Shown: positions 16,387 through 25,345 of the stretch, one piece after another | Layout: every line of letters starts with the position of its first letter | Numbering within the stretch: position 1 is the first letter of the stretch | Assembly: GCA_963706315.1 (NCBI GenBank) | Contig: CAVPMA010000015.1 | Span: 1-64,000 of the forward strand | Direction: 5' to 3' | Length of the DNA: 64,000 nt | DNA from: CALMEC01 sp963706315 | GTDB lineage: Bacteria > Actinomycetota > Thermoleophilia > Miltoncostaeales > Miltoncostaeaceae | Program-made: the position numbers and the translations under genes | Notes under the pieces: generated by a model | The model's database searches: none | Told to the model about the DNA's origin: nothing | Seen by the model: only the letters and a program-made list of their open reading frames with translations

Positions 16387-16797
16387 ATGGCGAACGAGTA
16401 CGAGCTCACCATCGACGTCGATGCGCCCGCCGACGCGGCCTGGACCGTCGTGGGCGACGTGACCTCGGTCCCGCGCTGGTACCCGAAGTACGTCACGTGC
16501 GAGGTGGAAGGTGACATCCGCACGCTGCGGAGCGCCGACGGCGCGGAACTGGTGGAGCGCCTCCTCGACCGCGACGACGCAGAGCGCCGGTACTCATACA
16601 CGGTCATCGCCGGCCCGCCGCTTCGTTCACATTTGGCGAGTTTCCAGGTGCTTCCGCATGGCGATGGCAGCACGATCGTCTGGCACACGCGGGCGACGTT
16701 CCTCGAAGAGACGATCGACACCGAGGAGCGCCTCGGCGCCTCCCAGCGCGACGGCCTCGAGCGCCTCAAGGCCCTCTGCGAGGCCGCGGCGGGCTGA
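16387..16797 (+). CDS. SRPBCC-family (polyketide cyclase/dehydrase-like) protein
   Basis: A 136-residue START-like ligand-binding protein. It opens with EYELTIDVDAPADAAWTVVGDVTSVPRWYP, the standard first strand and helix; later come RRYSYTVIAGPPL and STIVWHTRATF, ending in a long C-terminal helix. GGGGGAG precedes the start. It probably shares a transcript with the GST-like gene 30 bases upstream. The ligand is unknown; hydrophobic small molecules are usual for the fold. Confidence 0.8.
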   Translation: MANEYELTIDVDAPADAAWTVVGDVTSVPRWYPKYVTCEVEGDIRTLRSADGAELVERLLDRDDAERRYSYTVIAGPPLRSHLASFQVLPHGDGSTIVWHTRATFLEETIDTEERLGASQRDGLERLKALCEAAAG

Positions 16798-16918
16798 TTC
16801 AAGGCTCGGCGCGAACCATCTCTTCCGCTGAATAATCGGCTGGTTGGCCAGCAAGTAGACAATGTTCGGTATTTGCAGTCAGCAGAGTCGGAAAGCTCAC
16901 CGGGGAGTGATGAATCTT

Positions 16919-16954
16919 GGGCGGGTGGGGACGTAGGTTCCCTGCGCATCGCCC
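16919..16954 (+). ncRNA. Structured leader candidate upstream of the DUF11 gene
   Basis: The 239-base gap before the DUF11 gene can fold. GGGGAC (16927-16932) pairs with GTTCCC (16937-16942) around a GTAG loop, enclosed by GGGCG/CGCCC. It resembles a riboswitch-type leader in size, but no known class signature was found by eye. The rest of 16798-17036 has no gene. Confidence 0.3.
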
Positions 16955-17036
16955 GCAGGCTTTCAACCATGTCTTGATGTTTGGGTGTGGTTGGAGTCCC
17001 AGCTTTGGAGCCCTGCTCCACGGAGGTCCCCTCGCC

Positions 17037-18086
17037 ATGATCCCGCCCCGCACCGCGCGACGCCCACGGCGCCTCGCACTTCTCTCAAGCCTTCTGCTCT
17101 CCCTCGCGTTCGCCGTTCCCGCCTTGGCGGGAGGCGGCGTGCCGGTGCAGCCGCCGCAGCCGGCGCCGTGCGTCGAGGTGACGCCGGTCCCGCCCGGGCC
17201 GGGGTACGTCTCGCCGCTCGGTTACCCCACGAACCCGCCGCCCAAGCCGCCGCCCGCGAACTGCGACCTCGCGATTCGGAAGACCGCGGCGGCGACGGCA
17301 GCCCCGGGCACGACCATCACCTTCTCGGTGAGCGTGGGGAATGTCGGCGACCTGCCGGTTGCCCGCAGCGACATCCACGTGACCGACCCGTCGCTCACCC
17401 CGGGTGAGCTCGAGTTCTTCGCGGTGGTCGCTGGCGATACGGACGACGTTCTGGACCCGGGCGAGGTGTGGGAATACCGCCTGCCCGGCGGCGTGGTGCT
17501 GTCGCGTCCCGCGGATGTGTGCGGCGTTATCACCAACACCGCCTCGCTGGCTCCGCTCCCGGGCGAGACCTCGACGGGCAACAACACGTCGTCGACCTCG
17601 ACGACGGTGGCGGGCCCGCAGTGCATGCCGCCGCCCGGCCCGACGACACCCACGGGCCCGCCCGGCGTGACGGGTGAGAGCGGAGGACCGGCGGGCCCTA
17701 CGCGGATCACCATCTCGAAGTGGTCGCGCCGGGCCGGCGTCGCCCGCCGCGCGATCCCGTTCCGCATCACGGTGAGGAACGTCGGCAACGCGGTCGCGCG
17801 GGACGTGTGGATCTCGGACCGCCTCCCCGCCGGCACGTCGGCGATCCGGCGGCCGAAGGGCGCGACCTTGCGGCACGGCTTCCTGCGCTGGCACATCGGC
17901 GACATCGCACCGGGCAGGTCGGTGAAGGTGGGCTTGTGGCTTCGGACCGACACGAACAAGGCCCGGAACCTGTGCAACACGGCCCGCGCCGTGGGCGGGA
18001 ACGCCCCCCGCATGATCGACCAGGCCTGCACTCGGGTGGTGCGTATCGCGGGGGTGCAGACCCCGCCGCCGCGGGTGACTGGCTGA
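17037..18086 (+). CDS. Secreted DUF11-repeat surface protein
   Basis: A 349-residue exported protein. The N-terminus has arginines, then ALLSSLLLSLAFAVPALAGG, a signal peptide with an ALA cleavage site. A proline-rich linker is followed by two DUF11-type beta-sandwich repeats. The first covers about residues 80-195 (TFSVSVGNVGD, ITNTASLAP). The second covers about residues 225-335 (PFRITVRNVGNAVARDVWISDRLP, LCNTARAVG). GGAGG precedes ATG 17037. There is no membrane anchor at the C-terminus. Likely role: cell-surface structure or adhesion. Confidence 0.85.
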   Translation: MIPPRTARRPRRLALLSSLLLSLAFAVPALAGGGVPVQPPQPAPCVEVTPVPPGPGYVSPLGYPTNPPPKPPPANCDLAIRKTAAATAAPGTTITFSVSVGNVGDLPVARSDIHVTDPSLTPGELEFFAVVAGDTDDVLDPGEVWEYRLPGGVVLSRPADVCGVITNTASLAPLPGETSTGNNTSSTSTTVAGPQCMPPPGPTTPTGPPGVTGESGGPAGPTRITISKWSRRAGVARRAIPFRITVRNVGNAVARDVWISDRLPAGTSAIRRPKGATLRHGFLRWHIGDIAPGRSVKVGLWLRTDTNKARNLCNTARAVGGNAPRMIDQACTRVVRIAGVQTPPPRVTG

Positions 18087-18147
18087 GCTTCGTGACGGCG
18101 GGCCGCGGGCGCTATCCTTGGCGACCGCGGCCCCCCGGGGCCGCCCC

Positions 18148-18220
18148 GCCGACGTAGCTCAGCTGGTAGAGCACATCACTCGTAATGATGGGGTCCGGGG
18201 TTCGAGTCCCCGCGTCGGCT
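18148..18220 (+). tRNA. tRNA-Thr (anticodon CGT), probable integration target
   Basis: A complete cloverleaf: acceptor GCCGACG/CGTCGGC, anticodon stem CATCA/TGATG, loop CTCGTAA giving CGT, T-loop TTCGAGT. Discriminator is T and CCA is not encoded. The 3' half recurs as imperfect copies at 27603, 31383 and 34505, as expected for a tRNA used as an attachment site. Confidence 0.93.
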
Positions 18221-18222
18221 TC
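18179..18222 (+). repeat. Attachment-site-like core inside tRNA-Thr (copy 1)
   Basis: The 44 bases from the anticodon loop (CTCG) to GGCTTC just past the tRNA. This is the reference copy for three downstream partial repeats in the same orientation. Confidence 0.65.
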
Positions 18223-18398
18223 GTGAGAACCCAGCGGTTGCATGGTCTTTCGTGTGGGCGGATGCTCTCTCCTCGCCGGCCGACAGTCCGGGTGGCAACG
18301 AAAGTGGCAACACCCTGGTTCCCGCGCACTGTGATCGGCGACGTGCGCACTCGGCTCAAACCTCGGCGTACTAGTTGCTATACCGCCCGAGTCGAATA

Positions 18399-18423
18399 CG
18401 GGCTCTTCGTGTACTCAGGTGGG
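18399..18423 (+). repeat. Isolated ISL3-type terminal repeat (copy 1 of 25-bp repeat)
   Basis: An exact 25-base copy of the end of the ISL3 remnant at 19046-19070, including GGGCTCTTCGTG, the family's usual tip. It lies just upstream of the reductase gene at 18447, in the same orientation as the second copy. Confidence 0.7.
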
Positions 18424-18446
18424 CGTGTAAGTGAAAGGAAGTGGGT

Positions 18447-18977
<531 letters not shown>

Positions 18978-19045
18978 TTCTCGCGACTCGCCGGATGGAA
19001 ATCGCCGCTGAAGTCTGGTCTTGGGTTGGGCCCAAAGCGGGGAAG

Positions 19046-20098
19046 CGGGCTCTTCGTGTACTCAGGTGGGTAGCTGAACGGGGACGCGACCGCAGACGAG
19101 GGTGATCATGGCCAGGAGTGATTCGAGTCGACGGAACCCTCTGGCACGGTGGCTGAGCAGACGCACCGTGGAGTTCATGCCTTCCAGGCGGGCGTTGGTG
19201 AGGCCGAGGGCGATGGCGTTGGCGATGGCCTGGGAGTGCGTGTCGAAGGTGATCGCGATCCGCACGAAAGGCTCGAGTTCGCTCACGCACGCGGCGAAGA
19301 TCCACTCGTCGAGCAACCGCAGGGCCTCGTCGTGGTCGTGGGCGAGGTAGACGCACCGCAGCTGGTCGAGCAGCAGCCACCCGAGGTACACGTCGTGGTT
19401 GGTCTCGGCGAGTTGATCGAGGATCGTCCGGTCACCCTCCTTGAGCCGGTCCGAGCGACGGCGCAACGTGAACCTCGTGCCCTTCAACCACTTCGCCCGA
19501 TCCGGGTCGGTTTCGCGGAGCTGCTGCCAGTTGACGCGGCGCAACTCGTCGAGGGCATCTCCGGCGAGCTTGATGACGTGGAAGGGATCAGCGCACACCG
19601 CCGCCGTCGGGCAGTTGGATCGGATCGTCGCCAGCCACCCACCGTGAAGATCCGTCGACACCGCAGTGATGCGTTTGCACCGCTCGGGTCCGAGCTGGTC
19701 GAAGAACGCCTGGGCGGGTCTGCTGTGAGCAGCCCGCGCGGCCCACACCACCCGGCCGGTGTCGTGGCAGACGACGCACATCAGATACCGGTGGCCCTTG
19801 CGGTAGGCGACCTCGTCGAGCCCGATCCGCCGGAGCCCGTCGAGGCCGTCGCCGTCACGGCTGCGGGTGTACTCGGCGACGACCCGTTCGATCATCCGCC
19901 GACCGACGCCCAATCGACCCTGAGAAGCTCCGCGACGCGGCTCTTCGGAGCCGAGCGCGCCAGCCACACACACGTATCCTCGAACGCCCTCGTGAACCGC
20001 GACCCGGCCGCCCTGGCCCACGGCACCTGCTCCCCGCGAATGCCACACGCAGAGCAGCGGACGCGTCGGATCTCACAGCGCAGGATGCACTGAACGCG
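19046..20098 (-). mobile_element. Truncated ISL3-family insertion sequence
   Basis: The intact terminal repeat at 19046-19070 borders the 3' end of an ISL3 transposase. The opposite end is lost: similarity stops at about 20098, shortly before the ArsR promoter, and no matching inverted repeat is seen there. Confidence 0.75.
19062..20098 (-). pseudogene. ISL3-family transposase, 5'-truncated and frameshifted
   Basis: The upstream piece (about 20098-19896) holds the zinc-finger half RRVRCSACG, EQVPWARAAGSRFTRAFEDT and LLRVDWASVGG. After a one-base slip at about 19895 the rest continues as MIERVVAEYTR, with the DDE-domain parts GLDEVAYRKGHRYLMCVVCHD, VSTDLHGGW, DPFHVIKLA and the C-terminal LTNARLEGMNSTVRLLSHRARGF. 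The first ~50 residues of a normal ISL3 transposase are missing. The stop codon lies inside the terminal repeat. It is almost certainly inactive. Confidence 0.85.
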
Positions 20099-20113
20099 AA
20101 ACCCGGCTTGACG

Positions 20114-20131
20114 TATGCCGATATCGGAATA
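20114..20131. promoter_or_regulatory. Palindromic operator ahead of the ArsR gene
   Basis: The perfect palindrome CCGATATCGG (20118-20127) sits inside a wider TAT...ATA dyad, 10 bases before the ArsR start. It is a likely autoregulatory site. The IS remnant ends about 15 bases upstream. Confidence 0.6.
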
Positions 20132-20141
20132 TGATTGTGCC

Positions 20142-20483
20142 ATGGCACGAGCAGCGACGACGTCGGACGTCTTCAACGCGATCGCCGAGCAGCAGCGCCG
20201 GGAGATCCTGGTGCTGCTGCGGGCGGGTGAGAGGCCGGTGACCGAGCTGGCCCAGGAGCTGGGGATGACCCAGCCGGGGGCGTCCAAACACCTGCGGGTG
20301 CTCCGGGAGGTCGGACTGGTGCGGGACCGCAAGGCAGGCAAGCAGCGCCTGTACGGCCTTGACGCCCGCGGGCTGCGACCGGTTCACGAGTGGACCGGCG
20401 GGTTCGAGCGGTTCTGGAACGAGAGCTTCGACCGGCTGGACGAGTACGTGCAGGACCTCAAGCAGGCAAGGCAGGAGGAGTAG
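20142..20483 (+). CDS. ArsR-family winged-helix regulator
   Basis: A 113-residue regulator. The winged helix covers about residues 8-85: FNAIAEQQRREILVLLRAGERPVTELAQELGMTQPGASKHLRVLREVGLV matches the family in pieces, then a wing with RDRKAGKQRLYGL. The metal-binding CxC motif is absent, so this is the SdpR/AHSA1-linked type rather than a metal sensor. It heads a three-gene run (gaps of 3 and -1 bases) with an AHSA1-like gene and a reductase-like gene. Confidence 0.88.
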   Translation: MARAATTSDVFNAIAEQQRREILVLLRAGERPVTELAQELGMTQPGASKHLRVLREVGLVRDRKAGKQRLYGLDARGLRPVHEWTGGFERFWNESFDRLDEYVQDLKQARQEE

Positions 20484-20486
20484 CTG

Positions 20487-20993
20487 ATGAGCGCGACGGG
20501 ACGAGGAGCGCCGGCGCAGTCCGCGACGGCCGACCGCGAGATCGTGATCTCCCGGGTCATAAGTGCCCCGCGGGAGCTGGTGTTCGAGGCGTTTACCGAG
20601 GTGCGGCACCTGTCGCGGTGGTGGGGACCGGAGGGGTTCACCACCACCACGCGGGCGTTCGAGTTCCGCGTCGGCGGGGAGTGGGACTTCGTGATGCACG
20701 GACCGGACGGGACGGACTACCAGGAGTGGATCTCCTGGACCGAGATCGCCCCGCCGGAGCGGATCGCGCTGCTGCACGGTGAGTCCCGCGGCGACCCGAA
20801 CGCCTTCGAGTCGGTCTTGACGTTCGCGCCCGACGGCGCGGCGACCCGGATCGAGATGCGCACGGTGTTCCCCACCAAGGAGCTGCGCGACGAGGCGGTC
20901 GAGAAGTACCACGCGATCGAGGGCGGCCAGCAGACCCTGAGCAACCTGGCTGCCTACGTCACCGAGATCGTTCGGAAGGGAGTTGAGGACTGA
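20487..20993 (+). CDS. SRPBCC/AHSA1-family protein
   Basis: A 168-residue START-like protein. The N-terminal strand and helix EIVISRVISAPRELVFEAFTEVRHLSRWWGPEGF match the activator-of-Hsp90-ATPase-like family; FEFRVGGEWDFVMHGPDGTDY and ATRIEMRTVFPT follow. It starts 3 bases after the ArsR stop and overlaps the next start by one base (TGATG). ArsR-AHSA1 pairs are common in actinobacteria; the bound molecule is usually unknown. Confidence 0.85.
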   Translation: MSATGRGAPAQSATADREIVISRVISAPRELVFEAFTEVRHLSRWWGPEGFTTTTRAFEFRVGGEWDFVMHGPDGTDYQEWISWTEIAPPERIALLHGESRGDPNAFESVLTFAPDGAATRIEMRTVFPTKELRDEAVEKYHAIEGGQQTLSNLAAYVTEIVRKGVED

Positions 20994-21628
20994 TGGCCGG
21001 GAAGGTGTTCTTCAGCGTGACGATGTCGCTGGACGGGTTCATCGCGCCCGAGGAGCGCTTGGACGACGCGGATGTGCAGCGCTGGATGGCGCAGTGGATG
21101 GAACTGCAGCAGTGGATATTCCCGCAGCGGTTCTTCCGGGAGAACCTGAAGCTCGGCGAGGGCGGCGAGGAAGGGCGCGACAACGACATCGTGCGGGAGA
21201 CGTTCGAGCGCACCGGCGCGAGCGTGATGGGCAAGCGCATGTTCGACCTCGGCGAGCAGGCGTGGCCGGAGGAGGCGCCGTTCCACACGCCGGTCTTCGT
21301 CGTGACGCACGAGAAGCGTGACCCCTGGGAGCGGCCGGGCGGGACCACCTTCCACTTCGTCAACGACGGCATCGAGCCCGCGCTCGACCAGGCCCGCGAG
21401 GCCGCCGGCGACCGGGACGTCCGCATCGCGGGCGGCGGCGCAACGATCCTGGAGTACGTGAACGCCGGCCTGATCGACGAGTTCACGATCGCGCTCTCAC
21501 CCGTGCTGTTCGGCTCCGGAATCCGCCTGTTCGAGGGCGTGGACGCGGGCCGCGTGGCCCTGGAGCCGGTCCGCGCGGAGCCGACGCAGCGGGTGACCCA
21601 CCTGACCTACGCAGTCCGGGAGCGGTAA
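20993..21628 (+). CDS. Dihydrofolate reductase/RibD C-terminal family protein
   Basis: A 211-residue relative of the protein at 18447. It opens KVFFSVTMSLDGFIAPEE, has the MGKRMFDLGEQAW motif, and the cofactor-site segment RIAGGGATILEYVNAGLIDEF, then ALSPVLFGSGIRLF. A lysine-poor middle insertion (residues 35-75) makes it longer than the first copy. It is the last gene of the ArsR unit and overlaps its neighbour by one base. It probably reduces a small molecule with NADPH; the substrate is unknown. Confidence 0.84.
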   Translation: MAGKVFFSVTMSLDGFIAPEERLDDADVQRWMAQWMELQQWIFPQRFFRENLKLGEGGEEGRDNDIVRETFERTGASVMGKRMFDLGEQAWPEEAPFHTPVFVVTHEKRDPWERPGGTTFHFVNDGIEPALDQAREAAGDRDVRIAGGGATILEYVNAGLIDEFTIALSPVLFGSGIRLFEGVDAGRVALEPVRAEPTQRVTHLTYAVRER

Positions 21629-21639
21629 CTGTCTCGACC

Positions 21640-21950
21640 TCAGCGCTCCCCGCCGAGGTCAGCAGCGCGGTGAGATCCTCGACGCTCTGAGGGTCAGGAA
21701 GGGCGAGCGTTCGGGCCGCGAGCTCGGCCGCGCGCTCCTTCCGGGAGGGACCTCACGGCGTTGTCGTGGAACTTCCTCGCCAGTTCCTCGTCGGACAGGG
21801 GGTTGCCGGGGCCGCCGCGGTTGACCTCGACGCGGGCCTCGAGTTCCTCGCCCGTGCGGGTGGTCACGCGCAGGACGGCGGGGGACACGGTGCCGATACG
21901 CGCGACGGCATCGACGTGGCGCGGGCGGCGGTCGCCGCGTGGCGACAGAC
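21640..21950 (-). pseudogene. MmgE/PrpD-family C-terminal fragment
   Basis: The minus strand encodes the family's C-terminal signature in two frames. VTTRTGEELEARVEVNRGG and PLSDEELARKFHDNAV come first. After a one-base shift near 21740 come ERAAELAARTLAL and PDPQSVEDLTALL. About 350 N-terminal residues of this iron-free dehydratase-like family are missing and no start codon fits. It is a relic within the island. Confidence 0.65.
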
Positions 21951-22068
21951 CCTGACCGGCTGGGCGTTGATCTAGCGCACATCGGGACCCGCTCCGGCCG
22001 CGCAGGTCGGGTCGCGATTCATACAGATACAGAGGCGTGCCGCTTCGTCGATATTCCCTCGTCCACGT

Positions 22069-22480
22069 TCACGACGGGGGCGAACTCGCTGCTGCTGCGA
22101 CGTACTTGTGTAGGAGTCCCATGGCGTCATCGGCCGATATATTGACGCGATCCATGGAGTTGCCGTGAGCCAGCTCGTCTCGAACCTCTTTGAGGAGCCG
22201 GAACGTCGGAATGTCGGACTTGGCATTGGCGGGCAAGAAGTCCAAGGAGATCCAACGCCTTCTTGCGTGACCTACCCACCTCTTCCGCGAACGTCATCGC
22301 CTCCGGACTGACTGCAAACGTCAGCAGGTCCCCCTCCGCTATCGCCATCTCGTGTCTGACGACGAGCGTTGCGTACCAGCCATAGCTTTGAAGGTTCGCA
22401 ACGTCACTAGGCTCGGCCGCTTCCTCAACGTCCGCCCGGAGCGACGCCCCAGACAGCTCCTCACGGCACGAGGTCGATGT
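22069..22480 (-). pseudogene. HEPN-like gene remnant, frameshifted
   Basis: The minus strand reads SYGWYATLVVRHEMAIAEGD and TFAEEVGRSRKKA. After a slip at about 22241-22260 it continues FLPANAKSDIPTFRLLKEVRDELAHGN and stops at 22069-22071. The RDELAH element fits the R-x4-H motif of HEPN ribonuclease domains. There is no start codon before the upstream TAG. The original may have been a toxin or defence gene, but this is inference. Confidence 0.4.
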
Positions 22481-22617
22481 CTAACCCGTCCGACAGTTCG
22501 CCGGAGTCGTTACACAGGCCACCGAGGAGGCGTCCTGCCTCGACGAGGATCACCAGAGCGTCGACCAGCGCACTGTCGTGTTGCATCGACGCTCTTCAGC
22601 GTCTGTGGCGAGGCTTC

Positions 22618-23070
22618 TTAGGAGACATTCCTCCAGGCATCCGCTTGCGCCTGCGGGCCGATCGTCTGGTACGCGACCGGGTCCCAGCCGTGGTACGCGT
22701 CCGCCTGCATCCAGGCGCTCACGCGCCGGGCGTCACGGTCCGGATAGGGGCCTCCCACGTAGCGGCGAGCGAGACGATCGATGTCGACGAGGTCGGCGTC
22801 GTCGTAGATGTCCACGATACGGCCGAGCAGGCTGATGTGGCGGTAGAAGTTCTCTGGGTCGATGGCCGAGAGCGCGACCCGCCCGTCGTGGGCCATCCAG
22901 GCCAGGCGCATGCGGGTCGCCTCCATGTTGAGAAGCACCCGCCCGTCCTCCCAGTCGTACCAGGTGACCGCGGTATGCGGCGAGCCGTCGGGACGGAGGG
23001 TGGCAACGACGGCGTGGTTGGGCTGGCGCAGGAACTCGTCAATCTCAGCGGGAACGGGCGTCGGCGGCAT
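22618..23070 (-). CDS. Pyridoxamine 5'-phosphate oxidase-fold (F420/FMN-binding) protein
   Basis: A 150-residue split-barrel flavoprotein. The sequence EIDEFLRQPNHAVVATLRPDGSPHTAVTWYDWEDGRV is the standard N-terminal half; RMRLAWMAHDGRVALSAIDPENFYRHISLLGRI follows. Such proteins bind FMN or F420 and reduce small organic substrates or act as oxidases. AGAGGAG precedes ATG 23070. It stands alone among relics in the island. It looks intact in length and codon use. Confidence 0.85.
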   Translation of the reverse strand: MPPTPVPAEIDEFLRQPNHAVVATLRPDGSPHTAVTWYDWEDGRVLLNMEATRMRLAWMAHDGRVALSAIDPENFYRHISLLGRIVDIYDDADLVDIDRLARRYVGGPYPDRDARRVSAWMQADAYHGWDPVAYQTIGPQAQADAWRNVS

Positions 23071-23483
23071 TGCGAGTCTCCTCTGACGTTGGGCGTTCGG
23101 CGACCCGCCAACTCTGCCACGCCTGCGCCCTCTCGACGACGGGGGGCACGCTGCCCGACCGGCGAAACTGGCGCGACAAGCGAGCGCGCTCGGCTGGCGA
23201 CACCGGCCGCCCGGCCGGTACTTCCCGTGCGCATCAGTACCGTTACGCGAGGCGGACCACCGCTCGGCTGCACCCACAGAGGCAAGCGGCCGTCAATTCC
23301 GCACGAGTCATCGACGCCAAGCACTCTGCGAGCAGAAGGAGCCGCCGCAGGGCTCGCGAGACGACGGTGGAGTCCCCCTCGCTCACGACCCGGATCCGGT
23401 TGTGTTCGCGGTCCGGGTCGCCCGACGCACGAGCTGGTCGAGCACTTCCATCAGGGCGTCTCGAAGGCTCATCGGCGAAACGG
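23071..23483. other. Gene-poor stretch
   Basis: No convincing gene. A 29-codon minus-strand frame near 23388-23476 (MSLRDALMEVLDQLVRR) could be a fragment but has no recognisable family. Confidence 0.4.
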
Positions 23484-24470
23484 CTAGACGTCGTAGTAGA
23501 GAAAGAACTCGTACGGGTGCGGCCGCAGCCGGAGGCCCTCGAGTTCGACCTCGCGCTTGTAGACGAGGTATGTCTCGATCAGATCGTCCGTGAACACGCC
23601 GCCCTTGAGCAGGAAATCCTGGTCGGCTTCGAGGGCCCGCAGCGCCTCCTCGAGACTCCCCGGCGTCTGCTGGACGAGGCTCGTGCGCTCCGGCGGGAGC
23701 TCGTAGAGGTCCTCATCGATCGGCTGGCCGGGGTCGAGACCGCGCTCAATCCCATCTAGGCCGGCCATGAGCATCGCGGCGAACGCGAGGTAGATGTTGG
23801 CGGACGGGTCGGGGCATCGGAACTCGACGCGTTTGGCTCGCGGGCTTGCGGAGTAGACCGGGATCCGCACGCAGGCGGAGCGGTTTCGCTGCGAGTAGAC
23901 GAGGTTGACCGGGGCTTCGAAGCCCGGCACGAGCCGCCGGTACGAATTCGTCGTGGGGGCACAGAAGGCCAGAAGCGCGGGCGCGTGGGCCAGTAGGCCG
24001 CCGATGTAGCTAAGGGCAAGCTTTGACAGGTTCCCGTAGCCGGCCTCGTCGAAAAACAGCGGCTCATCGTCTCGCCAGAGCGACTGGTGAACGTGCATGC
24101 CGGACCCGTTGTCATTGAAGATCGGTTTGGGCATGAACGTCGCGGTTCTGCCCTCGCGCCGGGCGAGGTTCTTGATGATGAACTTGTACAGCTGAAGCTG
24201 ATCGGCCTGGTTGACGAGAGGCGCGTAGCGCAGGTCGATCTCCGCTTGCCCCGCCGTCCCGACCTCATGGTGGTGGGCCTCCACCGCCATGCCTGCAGCT
24301 TGCATTGCGAGTACGCAGCGGGAGCGGAAGTCCTGGAACGTGTCGGTCGGCGGGCACGGGAAGTAGCCCTGCTTGAAGCGCGGGCGGTGGCCGAGGTTCG
24401 GCATCGTCCCATCCCGGCCCGAGTTCCAGTTACCCTCTTCCGAGTCGATGTGGTAGTAGGCCTCCTGCTC
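23484..24470 (-). pseudogene. glnA: Glutamine synthetase, C-terminal two thirds only
   Basis: A type I glutamine synthetase fragment of about 325 residues. It has EAYYHIDSEEGNW, FPCPPTDTFQDFR, EAHHHEVGTAGQAEID (metal-binding Glu/His), FMPKPIFNDNGSGMHVHQSLW, PTTNSYRRLVPG, RNRSACVRIP and the canonical end RLRPHPYEFFLYYDV. The N-terminal ~120-150 residues, including the first catalytic strand of the beta-grasp domain, are missing. The frame runs back to a TAG near 24539 without a plausible start. It would be inactive, because each active site is built from two subunits' N- and C-domains. Confidence 0.82.
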
Positions 24471-24652
24471 GCGCGAGTCATCGTCATGACAGTCGAGATC
24501 GCGGCCGAGTTTCTTGCCGGCTCCCCGCGGGCGGCGCTAACCCAACCCGGCCGGCCGTTGAACTCGACACGAGCGCGCGGCGCCAGGCCCCGCAGGGGCG
24601 TCGGGACCTGGAGCGCTCCGGTGCACAGCCTCGGCAGGCGGCCCCGGAGTGA

Positions 24653-25321
24653 TCAGCCCGAAGCCTTGGCGAGACCCTGGTAGTAGGCCGTCACGCCTGC
24701 GACCACACGCGGGGCGGAGCTGTGTGGTGCGTCGAGGGCGACCCAGTGGAGGTAGGGTCCGTCAGTGAACGCGACCCTGAACTGCGAAGACATGGTCGGG
24801 TCCGATTTCAGAGCGAGTTGGTTCGGCCGCTGCTCGACGGCCTTCGCGTTCGGGACACCGGGAATCGCGAACGCTGTGGGCGAGTAGATGCACGCGCCGT
24901 AGCAGGGCTCCTGGAGATCCTGGCTGTGCATCCAGTCCCTGACCTTGGTGGCCTCGGCCTCGGATGGGAACTTGGCGACACCGGCGGTGATGATGTTCTC
25001 GTTGAGTGGCGACGTGCCCTGCGCGAGGTGCTCGCCGGTCGCGCCCTGGAAATGGGCGTCGCGGAAGACCTGCACGGCGTCCGCTGGACGAGTGGCGGCG
25101 GGCAGGAAGATCCCCTCCCCGACCAGGTTGATTGGATCTGTCCAGTCGAAAGTGCGCTGCACGTGGTAGCCGGTGGCCACCGAAGCTGGAGGCAGCCGAG
25201 CTTGGAGCGACTCAGCAGAGACGCTCCCGCCGGAGTCGCTGCCACCGCACCCGACGAGGAACACGAGGAGGGCACCGACCAGTACCCCTGCAACGACCCG
25301 GCCCGACCCACGAGTGCCCAT
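24653..25321 (-). CDS. Lipoprotein of unknown function
   Basis: A 222-residue exported protein. The N-terminus has a basic start, the hydrophobic VVAGVLVGALLVFLVG and a lipobox ending in Cys (VGCGGS). The mature part has no recognised domain but is well behaved: SLQARLPPASVATGYHVQRTF, AVQVFRDAHFQGATGEHLAQG, and a Cys pair in EPCYGACIYSP that may form a disulfide. It resembles actinobacterial DUF-type surface lipoproteins. The start is at 25321, with an inverted repeat directly upstream. Its function is not known. Confidence 0.75.
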   Translation of the reverse strand: MGTRGSGRVVAGVLVGALLVFLVGCGGSDSGGSVSAESLQARLPPASVATGYHVQRTFDWTDPINLVGEGIFLPAATRPADAVQVFRDAHFQGATGEHLAQGTSPLNENIITAGVAKFPSEAEATKVRDWMHSQDLQEPCYGACIYSPTAFAIPGVPNAKAVEQRPNQLALKSDPTMSSQFRVAFTDGPYLHWVALDAPHSSAPRVVAGVTAYYQGLAKASG

Positions 25322-25327
25322 GATTCC

Positions 25328-25345
25328 CCACTTCTGTCGAAGTGG
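25328..25345. promoter_or_regulatory. Hairpin over the lipoprotein ribosome binding region
   Basis: CCACTTC and GAAGTGG arms (7 bp, loop TGTC) lie just before the lipoprotein start. They could be an operator or a translation-controlling hairpin. Confidence 0.4.

Noticed and set aside
16860..17036. Cyclic-di-AMP or cyclic-di-GMP riboswitch before the DUF11 gene
   Set aside because: The conserved bases of those classes are not found; only a generic stem structure is supported.
18159..18359. Minus-strand ORF ending in a tail that resembles integrase C-termini
   Set aside because: The similarity comes only from translating the tRNA-Thr sequence backwards; no catalytic integrase motif is present.
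20114..20131. Palindrome as the missing IS end
   Set aside because: It does not match the 25-bp terminal repeat; its place before arsR fits an operator better.
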